A stretch of 33,177 nt of DNA, taken from contig JABGVH010000011.1 of the NCBI GenBank assembly GCA_018646195.1, forward strand, positions 1 through 33,177, given 5' to 3'. The notes below the pieces were generated by a model. The model was not told the DNA's origin and did not search any database. It saw nothing but the letters and a program-made list of their open reading frames with translations. The stretch comes from Halobacteriovoraceae bacterium (lineage in GTDB: Bacteria > Bdellovibrionota > Bacteriovoracia > Bacteriovoracales > Bacteriovoracaceae). Below, piece by piece: positions 24,114 to 32,574 of the stretch. A program made the translations under genes and the position numbers. The number at the start of each line of letters is the position of its first letter. Position 1 is the first letter of the stretch.

Positions 24114-25700
24114 ATGGAATCGGCGGTTGACCCAAAAGAAAAATTCATTAGATATTATTTCTATCTCTACCTGGCTGTCATATTTCTTCACCTAGCTTTC
24201 AATCTTCAGGGATCATCTGCAACACTCTATACCTATTTCCTAATTGCTGGATTGATGGGCGTGGCGACCATCGCCCTGCCCCTTCGCCACTCCCTTCCCT
24301 TTATGTTTTTTTTCCTGATCTTTGAAGGACAAGGCCGGATATTAACCGGCTACAATCCTTTTTTCAGAATTGTTTTCGATTTATATTTAGCGATAATTAT
24401 TTTAAAAAATCTGGTAAAAGTTCGCATTCTCTTTCCAAAAGACAAATTACCACTACTCATCTACACCCTATTTATAATGCATTTTGCCTGGTGGACAATT
24501 GAAATCTTTAACCCAAGAGGAGCTAATGTCTTCGCTTCACTTGCCACCTCCAAATTTTATATTTTTCCCATTGTGCTTTTCTTAGGCATTCTCTCTAGTG
24601 ATCTACGGGTAGAATCAAAAGAATTTCAAAATTATCTCTTTTGGTACTTCATTGTTCTTTTCATTGGAATTATTCTCTGTGGAGTGCAAATGAATTTTGG
24701 GGCTGACTTTATGCATGGGATTAGTCCTAATTACTCTTACCTCTTTAAAAAATACCAGGCCTATAGTGGAAAATTATTTCGCCCATGGGGGACTACTCAC
24801 ATTCCAGGAGGATACTCCGGCATCCTCTGCTATGTAGTAGGTTTTATTTTTATGTTTAGGTCGAGTGACGATATGGGTGTATCTCTCTCTAAAAGGAAAG
24901 TCAGGATTCGCTACGTAATCTACATTATTTTTATACTGGCATCTTGGTACACCATGCTTATTTCCCAGGTCCGTACCCTCTTTATTCAAAATCTGATGAT
25001 CACCATATTATGTATTTTACTCAGGGTTTGGGGTTCAAAGGCCAAGAGTAAAACGATTTTGGCACTAACTGTTGGAACTCTCATTTCGGTGGGGGTATCG
25101 AGCCTCTTTTTAAATAACCTCACTGATTTTTCAGATAAATTTCAATTGGCCAACAGTATTGTACGAATTGAACAGCTTGATAAAACTGGAATAATGTCTA
25201 AAAGAGCATCCCCCTCCACCGTATTAGACAAGCTCTCATCTGATATGGAAATACCTTTTGGTTGGGGACCAGGCATGACCACAACCTTTCTACCGGCCTT
25301 TGTAGAGGCCCAGAAAAAGAGATGGGATCTTAAGCGCTATCAGTTCTGGGCGTTAGATAATTTCTATGTTTTTGCCCTTCTCGAACTTGGCCTAGGAGGA
25401 ATTTTTATAATTTTAATCTCCTTTTTCATACCAGCCTTCATTTTTAAGTACATGGTCAAATTAAAAGGTGTGCAGGAGGAAAACTCCCTATCGAGTATGG
25501 CACCAGCACTGGCTGTTGGAATTGTGGTTATCATAGCTAATTGGGGAGCTGTCCTACTGCCTTTTAATCCAGCCTCTTTCTTTTACTGGTTTTACGTCGC
25601 CATTGCTATGAAAGAGTACAATAGGATGGTCACCAAGTATCCTCAGTTTGAAACTAGTGCAAATAGGGTTGAAGACCAAGCCTTACCTCCAGCACTATGA
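24114..25700 (+). CDS. O-antigen ligase/Wzy-like polysaccharide membrane protein
   Basis: 528 residues with about eleven hydrophobic helices, so an integral inner-membrane protein. The large periplasmic loop near 335-430 (FGWGPGMTTTFLPAF, then FWALDNFYVFALLELG before the final helices) has the layout of Wzy polymerases and WaaL ligases, where the segment GxGxG...HNxxL...ExG precedes the last helices. Here the usual HN is replaced by DN, so the family call is by topology. Likely polymerises or transfers a surface glycan made by the glycosyltransferases nearby. No ribosome binding site is visible; see the leaderless promoter. Confidence 0.75.
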   Translation: MESAVDPKEKFIRYYFYLYLAVIFLHLAFNLQGSSATLYTYFLIAGLMGVATIALPLRHSLPFMFFFLIFEGQGRILTGYNPFFRIVFDLYLAIIILKNLVKVRILFPKDKLPLLIYTLFIMHFAWWTIEIFNPRGANVFASLATSKFYIFPIVLFLGILSSDLRVESKEFQNYLFWYFIVLFIGIILCGVQMNFGADFMHGISPNYSYLFKKYQAYSGKLFRPWGTTHIPGGYSGILCYVVGFIFMFRSSDDMGVSLSKRKVRIRYVIYIIFILASWYTMLISQVRTLFIQNLMITILCILLRVWGSKAKSKTILALTVGTLISVGVSSLFLNNLTDFSDKFQLANSIVRIEQLDKTGIMSKRASPSTVLDKLSSDMEIPFGWGPGMTTTFLPAFVEAQKKRWDLKRYQFWALDNFYVFALLELGLGGIFIILISFFIPAFIFKYMVKLKGVQEENSLSSMAPALAVGIVVIIANWGAVLLPFNPASFFYWFYVAIAMKEYNRMVTKYPQFETSANRVEDQALPPAL

Positions 25701-25705
25701 ACGAT

Positions 25706-25769
25706 AAATAGGCCAAGCTGGCCTAAACTCTCTTGTAATTTCTATCAAATACTTTCAATTGGCCTATTT
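25706..25769. repeat. Long-range inverted repeat competing with local hairpins
   Basis: AAATAGGCCAA (25706-25716) is perfectly complementary to TTGGCCTATTT (25759-25769). The left arm can instead form a local hairpin TAGGCCA-AGC-TGGCCTA (25709-25725), and the right arm a smaller one with GGCC (25771-25774). A T6 run follows at 25784-25789. This sits in the 160-bp gap before the protease gene at 25861. Confidence 0.4.
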
Positions 25770-25860
25770 GGGCCTTGATAAGCTTTTTTAACTGCAAAGC
25801 TCAAAGCACTGTTGGTAAGCTTCAGGTGACTTTCTAAAAGTCGTTATCTGGAGAGGCGAA

Positions 25861-27231
25861 ATGAAAAAAATGAATTTATCCAAGATAGTCTTACTGCTAA
25901 TAGCGGTTTTTCTCACTGGTTGTGAAGACCCCAATAATAATTGCTCCCAGCAATTTCTATCCTCTTACAAGACGATCCAAGAGGAATTCTCATCCCTGGT
26001 CTCGATAGATTCTGATCAGCAGCAATTGGACCAATACCTACAGCGGCTTGAGACTTTTCTAGCTGAGCATAAAAATGTCTCTTGTAAATCCAATGGTGAG
26101 AAGATTTCGCCAACAAAGGAAATAGAAAATTTCTTAGTAAAGCATTCAAAGTCATTTGAAGTTATATACGGTGTAGGAGGCGACAAAGTTATCTATGGAG
26201 ACGATAACAGAGTCGATGTAATGGATTCTACTAATTCGTCATTTAGGCTTTTGGCCAACTCAACAGCTGCCCAAATTTCGAGCACTAAAATTGCCAGCGA
26301 TGGCGCGCTTCCAACAGATACTATCGGAGTATCGATGGGACTCTGTTCAGATCAAAAATTTCATAAACAAATTAACCCTGCTCGTTGCTCTGGCTTTCTA
26401 GTTGGTCCCGACCTTCTGGTCACAGCAGGCCATTGTGTCCAAAATGAAAATGACTGTGCCAATTACCAATGGGCCTTTGGTTTTTATCGTGGAGTTACTA
26501 ATTTAGCATCGGATCAAGTTTATAAATGCAGAAAAATTATCTCTCAAAAATTAGACTCTAGAAGCAAAGCAGACTACGCACTCATTCAACTCGACCGGGT
26601 AGTTAAAGACAGGGCCCCTCTAAAATTTCGATCCATTGGTAAAATTGCTGAGAACGCTCCCTTGGTAGTTATAGGGCACCCGTCAGGGCTACCGACTAAA
26701 ATTACCGACGGTGCCAATGTCAGAGACAATAAAAATGAAGTCTTCTTTTCTGCCAATCTCGATACTTTTGGTGGTAATTCTGGCTCGGCAGTGTTCAATA
26801 CTCAAACCGGTACCGTTGAGGGAATCTTGGTTCGAGGGGAAACCGATTATATTAGTCATACCAGGCCTGATGGCAGTACTTGTAGAAAGGTAAAAGTCTG
26901 TAGCAATAGCGGTTGCCGAGGAGAAGATGTCACTCGAATAACCACTGTCGAAGGGTTAATTCCAAATGCTCCACTTGAAGTTGCTGAGGTCTTCGAGGGA
27001 ATTTTTGAATCCAATTTTGAAACCGTCAACCTTGGAGGGGTCCTATCCTTTCATTCTTATCAATATAAAAAATATAACTTGGCCGGGCGAAAATTTCTCG
27101 GGCAATGCGCCCTTATTGTCAGTAGCTTCCCTTCTCCTAAAGACTGGACTGAATCTGTAGTAGCAGACTGCCAAAGTGGAGAGGAAGAATTAGCTGCAGT
27201 TTATCAAACCTTTAAAGAGCTAGTTCTTTGA
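25861..27231 (+). CDS. Trypsin-like serine protease lipoprotein (V8/S1B-like)
   Basis: 456 residues. GGAGAGG precedes the ATG. The signal sequence ends LTGC, a lipobox with Cys21 lipidated, so the protein is membrane-anchored outside the cytoplasm. Residues 22-150 are a helical, partly disordered propeptide-like region. The protease domain follows: catalytic His191 (VTAGHC), Asp238 (KADYALIQL) and Ser307 (TFGGNSGSAVFN). The GGNSGSAVF form and the surrounding layout resemble glutamyl endopeptidase V8 more than chymotrypsin. All three residues are present, so activity is expected. A cysteine-rich patch (CRKVKVCSNSGC) and a C-terminal beta region lie after the catalytic domain. The next gene is another protease lipoprotein. 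Confidence 0.92.
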   Translation: MKKMNLSKIVLLLIAVFLTGCEDPNNNCSQQFLSSYKTIQEEFSSLVSIDSDQQQLDQYLQRLETFLAEHKNVSCKSNGEKISPTKEIENFLVKHSKSFEVIYGVGGDKVIYGDDNRVDVMDSTNSSFRLLANSTAAQISSTKIASDGALPTDTIGVSMGLCSDQKFHKQINPARCSGFLVGPDLLVTAGHCVQNENDCANYQWAFGFYRGVTNLASDQVYKCRKIISQKLDSRSKADYALIQLDRVVKDRAPLKFRSIGKIAENAPLVVIGHPSGLPTKITDGANVRDNKNEVFFSANLDTFGGNSGSAVFNTQTGTVEGILVRGETDYISHTRPDGSTCRKVKVCSNSGCRGEDVTRITTVEGLIPNAPLEVAEVFEGIFESNFETVNLGGVLSFHSYQYKKYNLAGRKFLGQCALIVSSFPSPKDWTESVVADCQSGEEELAAVYQTFKELVL

Positions 27232-27411
27232 GAGCTCCGCCGCTATAAAAAGAGCGGAAGTGACAGTTTCAAACATTTAATTACACCTCCCCTGGTTATT
27301 CCTATAACTCCCTGTAATTTCGAAATTCACATTTGAAAAAATTACTACAAGAGCTAGGAAATTTTTCTGAGCAGGCTATAGAAAAGACCTACTTAGAAAA
27401 AAGGAAGAGCT

Positions 27412-28515
27412 GTGAATCTTTTAAAATCATTACCTTGTGCAATCGTGTTGGGAATAATGCTATCTGGATGTGGCCAGGGTTCAAGCTCCGATGGCCAGTC
27501 GATTGGCTCGGCAATTGTCGGAGGAACACCAGTCGTTAGCGGTGAGTTTCCAAGCGTTGTTGCCATTACTCAAAATGGACGACGTATCTGCAGTGCTAAT
27601 CTGATCTCAGAAGACACTATTGCTACCGCCGCCCATTGTATTCAAGCCCCAGATTTTTCCTCTAGGGTGCAGGTCATGACTTATATAGAAAAACTAGGAC
27701 CAGTGCTTGAAAAAGTCACCGCAGGCCAGAAAAAACCATTCAATCAGCTCGCTATAGCAGACCAGAGAGCGCTGATGAAAAGGGCCATCAAGCTAACAAT
27801 GATTAGTGATGCCAAGGCGCTAGGGGTTGCCACAGGACTAGGCCAGGCCGGTGGACAAATGAAGGCGCAGCAAATTATCTCAAGTGTTGAAATCGACGAC
27901 CGCTACGTAGACATAATTTTCAGTAGTCTCTTTGCCAGAACCCCGCTGAATCAAGGGCAGCCAAATAGGCCTTATATTCAAATTGCCGACAAAGTTACCC
28001 TTAAGATCTCTAAAAAATTGAAAGGTGTTACTCCCATTCCTTTTATCAGTGCCAACGAACACCGTGACAATGTTTTGTTAGGCCAAGACGTTAAATTAGT
28101 TGGTTATGGACTAAAAGTTGATAAGCGTTATCTATCGGCCAGTGGTGAAAAAATTTCTCTTTGGACAAGTTCTTTAAAGGCCGAAAATGCCAAACCTGAG
28201 GCGCAACAAGATACCCAAGTTCTGGAGGCCTTAAATGCCAATATCGAGAGAGAGTTGCCTACTTTTTTAAAGTATATGACTCTTTACCAGGCCTCAGGCA
28301 CAAAGGAACAAGTCGACCTTAAATTGGAGAACTACGATCATCAGTTAATAACTCTTCGTGCAAAGGCCGCCCAAAATAATCAAGGGGCCTGTAGTGGTGA
28401 CAGCGGCGGGCCGGCCTTTGTAAAGCTTGCTAATGGCCAGCTTCGCCAATTGGGAGTTATAGTAACTGTCGATTTCTGTGGCCGCTCAACTCATATTGCC
28501 CCGGCCTTTAGATAG
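27412..28515 (+). CDS. Chymotrypsin-fold serine protease lipoprotein with large insert and short C-terminus
   Basis: 367 residues from GTG 27412, with AGGAAGAG upstream. The lipobox is LSGC (Cys20). AIVGGTPVVSGEFPSVVAI (34-52) is the activation site: the new N-terminus IVGG would insert into the active site, so it is made as a zymogen. His75 (TAAHC) and Ser331 (GDSGGP) are clear; Asp193 (IADKVTLKI) is the likely third residue. Between His and Asp there are about 118 residues, roughly 70 more than usual, and another insert lies near 240-315. The protein ends STHIAPAFR, without the usual YxxWI helix, and no frameshift explains it. It is a different S1 subtype from its neighbour, not a copy. Confidence 0.88.
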   Translation: MNLLKSLPCAIVLGIMLSGCGQGSSSDGQSIGSAIVGGTPVVSGEFPSVVAITQNGRRICSANLISEDTIATAAHCIQAPDFSSRVQVMTYIEKLGPVLEKVTAGQKKPFNQLAIADQRALMKRAIKLTMISDAKALGVATGLGQAGGQMKAQQIISSVEIDDRYVDIIFSSLFARTPLNQGQPNRPYIQIADKVTLKISKKLKGVTPIPFISANEHRDNVLLGQDVKLVGYGLKVDKRYLSASGEKISLWTSSLKAENAKPEAQQDTQVLEALNANIERELPTFLKYMTLYQASGTKEQVDLKLENYDHQLITLRAKAAQNNQGACSGDSGGPAFVKLANGQLRQLGVIVTVDFCGRSTHIAPAFR

Positions 28516-28556
28516 CCTAAAAGCACTCTTTTTAAAGCTTCTTCCCTCTCTTGGCG

Positions 28557-28565
28557 TGGTATAAT
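28557..28565 (+). promoter_or_regulatory. Extended -10 promoter of the ion-channel/VWA operon
   Basis: TGGTATAAT is a perfect -10 hexamer with the extended TG-n element, 32 nt before the ATG at 28598. The -35 region is weak (CTTCTT at 28538-28543, 16 nt). It would give a leader of about 25 nt containing the GGAAGAG ribosome binding site. Confidence 0.65.
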
Positions 28566-28597
28566 AACAGCCTATTAGAGAAATTCACGGAAGAGTT

Positions 28598-29353
28598 ATG
28601 AATCCATCCAAAAAAATGAAAGAAGTTTTAATTTCCCTTGCATTGGCGCTGATCATTATTGGCTTGGCCTATTTAGGTTTACAGGCGACAGCGGAATCAC
28701 CTGGCTCCACAGCTCAGAGAATTTTTACTCTCCTTGGAGGTAATATTTTAAGTGGGGGTTATATTCAGGGCATGACCTATTTTGCATTTTTCTGGGGCAT
28801 GATCGATATTTACGCCATTAAAAAAAATATAGCGAAAGAAAATAAAGGCTATCGGCTCAAAATATTACCGACCCATGAGCGCCACCTTTTACTGGCCAAG
28901 GACCTAGTCGATATTCACCTCAAGGCCTCAAATCTCGAACGCCAATCAACCCAATACCTATTAACCAGTTTAATAAAGAAGGCCTGTATAAAATTTAGGA
29001 CCTCTAATTCGGTTGGTCAGATGATCGAGATCATCAGTATTCAAACAGATATTAATAAAGAAAAGGCCGAAAGTGAGCAATCCAATATTCGCTACCTCAC
29101 TTGGGTAATTCCCTCTATCGGCTTTATTGGAACCGTACTGGGAATCTCCAGTGCCCTAACGATTGCCAATAGTGGAGATATGACTTTAATTACTTCCACC
29201 TTAGGGGTCGCCTTCGACACCACTTTGATTTCATTAATACTCAGTATAATAATTATGTGGTTTTTTCATGCCCTCCAAAAAGATTCTGATGAACTACATG
29301 CGGGAATGAAGGAATACCTTATCGAAAATCTTGTAAATCGCATTGAGGTATAG
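28598..29353 (+). CDS. MotA/TolQ/ExbB-family proton-channel protein
   Basis: 251 residues. Two N-terminal helices (about 9-29 and 54-73) are followed by a cytoplasmic helical domain (75-165). Then come the two conserved channel helices (167-190, RYLTWVIPSIGFIGTVLGIS; 202-224, LGVAFDTTLISLILSIII) that define the PF01618 family. In MotA, TolQ and ExbB these surround a MotB/TolR/ExbD dimer and use ion flow to drive work. The partner here is the next gene, 3 nt downstream, which has the matching transmembrane segment with an Asp. Four helices and the order of the domain are closer to MotA than to ExbB. Confidence 0.9.
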   Translation: MNPSKKMKEVLISLALALIIIGLAYLGLQATAESPGSTAQRIFTLLGGNILSGGYIQGMTYFAFFWGMIDIYAIKKNIAKENKGYRLKILPTHERHLLLAKDLVDIHLKASNLERQSTQYLLTSLIKKACIKFRTSNSVGQMIEIISIQTDINKEKAESEQSNIRYLTWVIPSIGFIGTVLGISSALTIANSGDMTLITSTLGVAFDTTLISLILSIIIMWFFHALQKDSDELHAGMKEYLIENLVNRIEV

Positions 29354-29356
29354 GCC

Positions 29357-30292
29357 GTGAAGCGTAGAGAAACCTCTGTCTTTAATATTGACTTTTTAGA
29401 CCTGCTATCAGGTGCGCTTGGTGCCGTTATCATTCTTTACATAGTAGTCCCCAAGACAAAAGTTGACGAAAAAACCCCTACTGATATTCAATCTCCAACA
29501 GGTTACTCAAAAGATACGATAGATACCAAAAAGTTAGTGGTGAATCATTTACGAGCAGAATACAACCAAAGCGAGGAAATCAAAAAAAAGATTACCAAGC
29601 TTGAAGAAGTAAATGAAAAACTAAAAAAGCAAAATAATTTCATGAAAGAAGAAATTAAAGAAATTCAAAAAAGAGAAGAAAACTTAAAGTCAAAAATAGC
29701 AGCAAAAGAAGAAAAAGTACCCGGTTCAAAAAAAGGCTTACCTGTTGATGTTGGCTTTAAGTTTAAGGGTAAGCATATAGTCTTTATTATCGACGTCTCC
29801 GGAAGTATGGTTATGGAAGATCGAATTGGCCAAGTTAAGGCGGGCTTAAAGATGCTCATAACCTCAATGAACAAAGATTTTCACGTCAATGTTATCCATT
29901 ACCCAAATAAAATGGTGAGGCCTTATAAAAAGCTCTGGGAACTGCTAAGGCCTATGACCACCCGAAATAAAAACCAGGTCTATAATTTTCTGCATAAACT
30001 CACCCCTTACGGCGCCACTCCAACCAGAAAAGTTATGCTAGATGCCCTCAAGAGCTATAATAAAATCACAGATATCGTTCTTCTTTCGGATGGGGCACCC
30101 ACCTTCCACAACTCTCGTAAAAAAGAAAATATTCAAAATGTCTTAGTTGATATAGCCAATAACAACCGCCGCGCCATTCAGATAAATACCATTGGAGTTG
30201 GCTCCAATTTCCTAGTAAATAAGAGCAATAATAAATACATCTTTTTAAAGCGCTTAGCTGAACAGCATGGCGGTTTTTTCTTTGGATTTTAG
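29357..30292 (+). CDS. MotB/ExbD-like transmembrane segment fused to coiled coil and von Willebrand A domain
   Basis: 311 residues from GTG. The N-terminus NIDFLDLLSGALGAVIILYI (10-29) is one membrane helix led by Asp12 and Asp15. The D-L-L-S-G-A-x-G pattern resembles MotB's proton-carrying Asp and the following helix. A charged coiled coil (70-118) leads to a von Willebrand A domain (138-311) with a complete metal site: D146-x-S148-x-S150, T221 (GATPT) and D245 (LLSDGAP). Such a site binds a metal and a partner protein. In flagellar or TolR proteins this position holds an OmpA/peptidoglycan-binding domain, so the channel probably drives a VWA-ligand contact in the periplasm. It ends 29 nt before the third gene of the operon. 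Confidence 0.9.
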   Translation: MKRRETSVFNIDFLDLLSGALGAVIILYIVVPKTKVDEKTPTDIQSPTGYSKDTIDTKKLVVNHLRAEYNQSEEIKKKITKLEEVNEKLKKQNNFMKEEIKEIQKREENLKSKIAAKEEKVPGSKKGLPVDVGFKFKGKHIVFIIDVSGSMVMEDRIGQVKAGLKMLITSMNKDFHVNVIHYPNKMVRPYKKLWELLRPMTTRNKNQVYNFLHKLTPYGATPTRKVMLDALKSYNKITDIVLLSDGAPTFHNSRKKENIQNVLVDIANNNRRAIQINTIGVGSNFLVNKSNNKYIFLKRLAEQHGGFFFGF

Positions 30293-30320
30293 TCTTTATA
30301 ACGATTGCCGATAAGAAGTT

Positions 30321-30797
30321 ATGAAGAAGAAAATAATTCTCACCTCTTTTACTCTGTTATTCGCCCATTGCGCCTACTGTGATGAGCAGGACTCAATGCA
30401 AAAGATGATCGAGCAATTGCAGAAACAATTTAAAGACAATCCCGAGGCCCAAAAGCTGCTCGAAAAATCCAACCCAGGCAGCAGCTCTTCTGGCGACAGC
30501 GGTAGTAGCAATTCCGGCGGTGGCTGGATAAAGCTCAATGGCAAAGACCTATCTAAGACTGACGAAAAAAAGCCTGAGGCCGAGGCAGAACAACCGAAGA
30601 ACTCAAAAACATCCGACGGGGACGAGCTGACAAATGGTGAAAAATACCAAATAATCAAAGAGCAAAGAGCGCGCAGAATTGCCGAAGAAGAACAACGTAA
30701 AGAGAAAATGCAGCAAAAGCGGGCGATTAAAAAAGACCAGAAATACCTCAACGAGAGGGAACTCTTCCTTAAAAAACTACGCCAGAAACTCAAATAA
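30321..30797 (+). CDS. Small charged periplasmic protein of the channel/VWA operon
   Basis: 158 residues, family not recognised. The signal peptide MKKKIILTSFTLLFAHCAYC is cleaved near residue 20. Then come a helical part (MQKMIEQLQKQFKDNPEAQK), a Ser/Gly linker (about 52-69), an acidic patch (EAEAEQP) and a basic helical C-terminus (KEQRARRIAEEEQRKEKMQQ). With this composition it is probably extended and binds a partner rather than catalysing. Being third in the operon, it is a candidate ligand or adaptor of the VWA domain. The gene may be the last in the operon, since a separate promoter follows. Confidence 0.78.
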   Translation: MKKKIILTSFTLLFAHCAYCDEQDSMQKMIEQLQKQFKDNPEAQKLLEKSNPGSSSSGDSGSSNSGGGWIKLNGKDLSKTDEKKPEAEAEQPKNSKTSDGDELTNGEKYQIIKEQRARRIAEEEQRKEKMQQKRAIKKDQKYLNERELFLKKLRQKLK

Positions 30798-30863
30798 TCA
30801 AGCCAACCTCCTGTTTTTACGTTAACCTCTCTCCATGATTGCGGGAAAGCTTTACACATACCC

Positions 30864-30892
30864 TTGCTGCTTAATGCATCGCATCATATAAA
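30864..30892 (+). promoter_or_regulatory. Candidate sigma70 promoter
   Basis: TTGCTG (30864-30869) and TATAAA (30887-30892) are separated by 17 nt; the -10 matches five of six bases and the -35 three of six. It lies 28 nt before the ATG at 30921, leaving a short leader with GGAG. Confidence 0.45.
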
Positions 30893-30920
30893 CACTGAGC
30901 TTTACCACACTGGAGATTAG

Positions 30921-31841
30921 ATGCGCTTACCAATAGGGATCATTCTTATATTATTTCAATTAAGCAGTCCTTTAATGGCGAGTGGCTTTGGTGTGCTGCC
31001 CTCCTCCTACTTTGGACCGCAAGCAGAGTTTGGCTGTGACTCGCCAGATGCCTGTGCCTTGCCCGAGCGGCAGCAATTAATAAAAATTGGAGAAGAATTT
31101 TTAGGTCTCTCGAGTGAGCGTGCCCAGGCGCTATCACAAATTGAAGTGGCACTTAGAGACAGATCGACCCTATTAAATGAGTGGATCAATGAATACGACC
31201 TGACAAAGAGCTCTGGTCCCTACCGCTTACTTTTAGCCGACCTCTCTCAACAATTCATAGATTTAATCGAGAAGCGCCAGCACGCTTCCCTGCTCCATGC
31301 AGTCAGTGGTCGCTCTCAGTTTCTACAAGAACTCAATCAGCTGACCCGAATTCTTGCAGAATTCGATAGCAAAATTGCCCTGGCAGATGAATCTAATAAA
31401 GAACAACTCAAGGCCGAGAAGTGGCAGAAATACCGCCAGTTTCGGCTTGAGGGCAAATTTGAATCTTATCAAAATATAGACCACGCTCAGCACCTGCTAT
31501 CTGAATTTTTGGCAAAGGGAGTGGATGGACTCTTAGAGGCCACAACTCTTGCTCTTGGGGCGCGCTATTTAAAAGTTAGCGACTGCCAAAACTCCTCCGG
31601 GGTGAAGACTCTCTCGGCAATAAGCATTGTCGCTAAAGCTCCTCAGGGATTTAAAAGGAAGCATTTTAATATCTTCCAACAAGAGGATCGGAAAACCCTA
31701 AAAGAGCTATTCAAAGATGGTCCCCTGACAATCCAATGCCAGCAAAACGCCGCAAGGTTCGGCCCTGAGAACAACTTATTAAGGCTTAATCCAGGCCAAA
31801 AAGGTCCTATGCTGCTTAAATTCATAACAAAATCCCTTTAG
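30921..31841 (+). CDS. Secreted protein of unknown function, 306 aa
   Basis: ATG 30921 follows GGAG and begins MRLPIGIILILFQLSSPLMA, a signal peptide with cleavage near residue 20. The mature protein opens with a cysteine pair (FGCDSPDACALP) and continues as a mainly helical body (about 50-220) rich in Glu, Leu and Gln. Two more cysteines lie in the C-terminal part (SDCQNSSG, IQCQQN). Four cysteines suggest two disulfides, fitting periplasmic location. I recognise no family. It has its own promoter but is on the same strand as the channel/VWA operon and could be functionally linked. Confidence 0.78.
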   Translation: MRLPIGIILILFQLSSPLMASGFGVLPSSYFGPQAEFGCDSPDACALPERQQLIKIGEEFLGLSSERAQALSQIEVALRDRSTLLNEWINEYDLTKSSGPYRLLLADLSQQFIDLIEKRQHASLLHAVSGRSQFLQELNQLTRILAEFDSKIALADESNKEQLKAEKWQKYRQFRLEGKFESYQNIDHAQHLLSEFLAKGVDGLLEATTLALGARYLKVSDCQNSSGVKTLSAISIVAKAPQGFKRKHFNIFQQEDRKTLKELFKDGPLTIQCQQNAARFGPENNLLRLNPGQKGPMLLKFITKSL

Positions 31842-31858
31842 TTAAAAGCATTCGCCAC

Positions 31859-31888
31859 TTGACATACTAGGTCATAATTTCTTATGGT
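31859..31888 (+). promoter_or_regulatory. Candidate sigma70 promoter with consensus -35
   Basis: TTGACA (31859-31864, perfect) and TATGGT (31883-31888, four of six) with an 18-nt spacer. The predicted start of transcription is near 31895, downstream of an in-frame ATG at 31884, which supports ATG 31917 as the true start of the following gene. Confidence 0.55.
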
Positions 31889-31916
31889 AGGTCCCACATT
31901 ACAAGGGGCCACACAA

Positions 31917-32573
31917 ATGAAAAAAATCTTACTTATTTTAGGAGTCTTCGGGATCTGTTCCAGCGCCATGGCAATAAACCCTCACTTCCGCCTTCTACGG
32001 GCCAAAGAAAATACTGTCAAAGCGACAGAGATTGGAACCCGCTATAGCAGTATTTATGAATCACAACATGGCCAGGCGCTCATTTTATTTGATCGCCTAA
32101 TGTCTGAGTACAAAGTCAAAAAGATAAATGGCCTAAGTACCTTAAGAGTCAATTGGGAGCTGCATGGTTCCGACCACGACTACCTGGCCTGGATGCTTTT
32201 CCAAGGATTAGTTCGCTATTCTTTAGAAAAGAAATTTAAGCCGGCACTTCCCGAATTGTTTGAATTTGATGGCCTTGTTTGGCTCGAATCGATGCGCTAC
32301 TTAGATCAGCTAGGAGTCATTATTGACCAAGAAATGGACTATGCCTCACACCCCCGTTTTGATTTTGCACGTCGCAGGGATCTCTCCATTGTGCGCTTTT
32401 ACCGACTTTTTAAAAGAAGTCGCAAAAGTTTTAACAAGGCAATTTCCGACAGGAAAAAACGCCTCGAAGGAAAGTCCCTTAAAGTAGTAGACTTCTTAAA
32501 AAGAACCGACTTGACGACTTCACAGAGAAAGGCCGGCGAGCAATTACAATTATTATGGGAACAAAGTAAATAG
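31917..32573 (+). CDS. Secreted helical protein of unknown function, 218 aa
   Basis: The frame opens at 31884, but that ATG lies inside the predicted -10 box. ATG 31917 follows AAGGGG and gives MKKILLILGVFGICSSAMA, a standard signal peptide. The mature part is helical and basic (RYSSIYESQHGQALILFDRL, FARRRDLSIVRFYRLFKRS) without cysteines after the signal. I recognise no family. It ends 1 nt before the convergent gene at the right edge, with no terminator between them. Confidence 0.78.
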   Translation: MKKILLILGVFGICSSAMAINPHFRLLRAKENTVKATEIGTRYSSIYESQHGQALILFDRLMSEYKVKKINGLSTLRVNWELHGSDHDYLAWMLFQGLVRYSLEKKFKPALPELFEFDGLVWLESMRYLDQLGVIIDQEMDYASHPRFDFARRRDLSIVRFYRLFKRSRKSFNKAISDRKKRLEGKSLKVVDFLKRTDLTTSQRKAGEQLQLLWEQSK

Positions 32574-32574
32574 C

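Noticed and set aside
27236-27262. Short GC hairpin after the first protease as terminator
   Set aside because: The stem is only 5 bp and no T-tract follows.
27333-27539. 68-codon ORF starting at TTG before the second protease
   Set aside because: No ribosome binding site, and more than half of it overlaps the protease gene in another frame.
28420-28560. Frameshift truncating the second protease
   Set aside because: Reading the other frames after the stop codon gave no YxxWI-type ending, so the short C-terminus appears genuine.
28598-30292. Zorya-type phage defence (ZorA/ZorB)
   Set aside because: The channel subunit fits, but the second protein ends in a VWA domain rather than an OmpA-like one, and no ZorC, ZorD or ZorE gene is nearby.
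30374-30859. Minus-strand 161-codon ORF, Ser/Phe/Leu rich
   Set aside because: Antisense shadow of the small charged periplasmic protein; composition mirrors its Lys/Glu codons.
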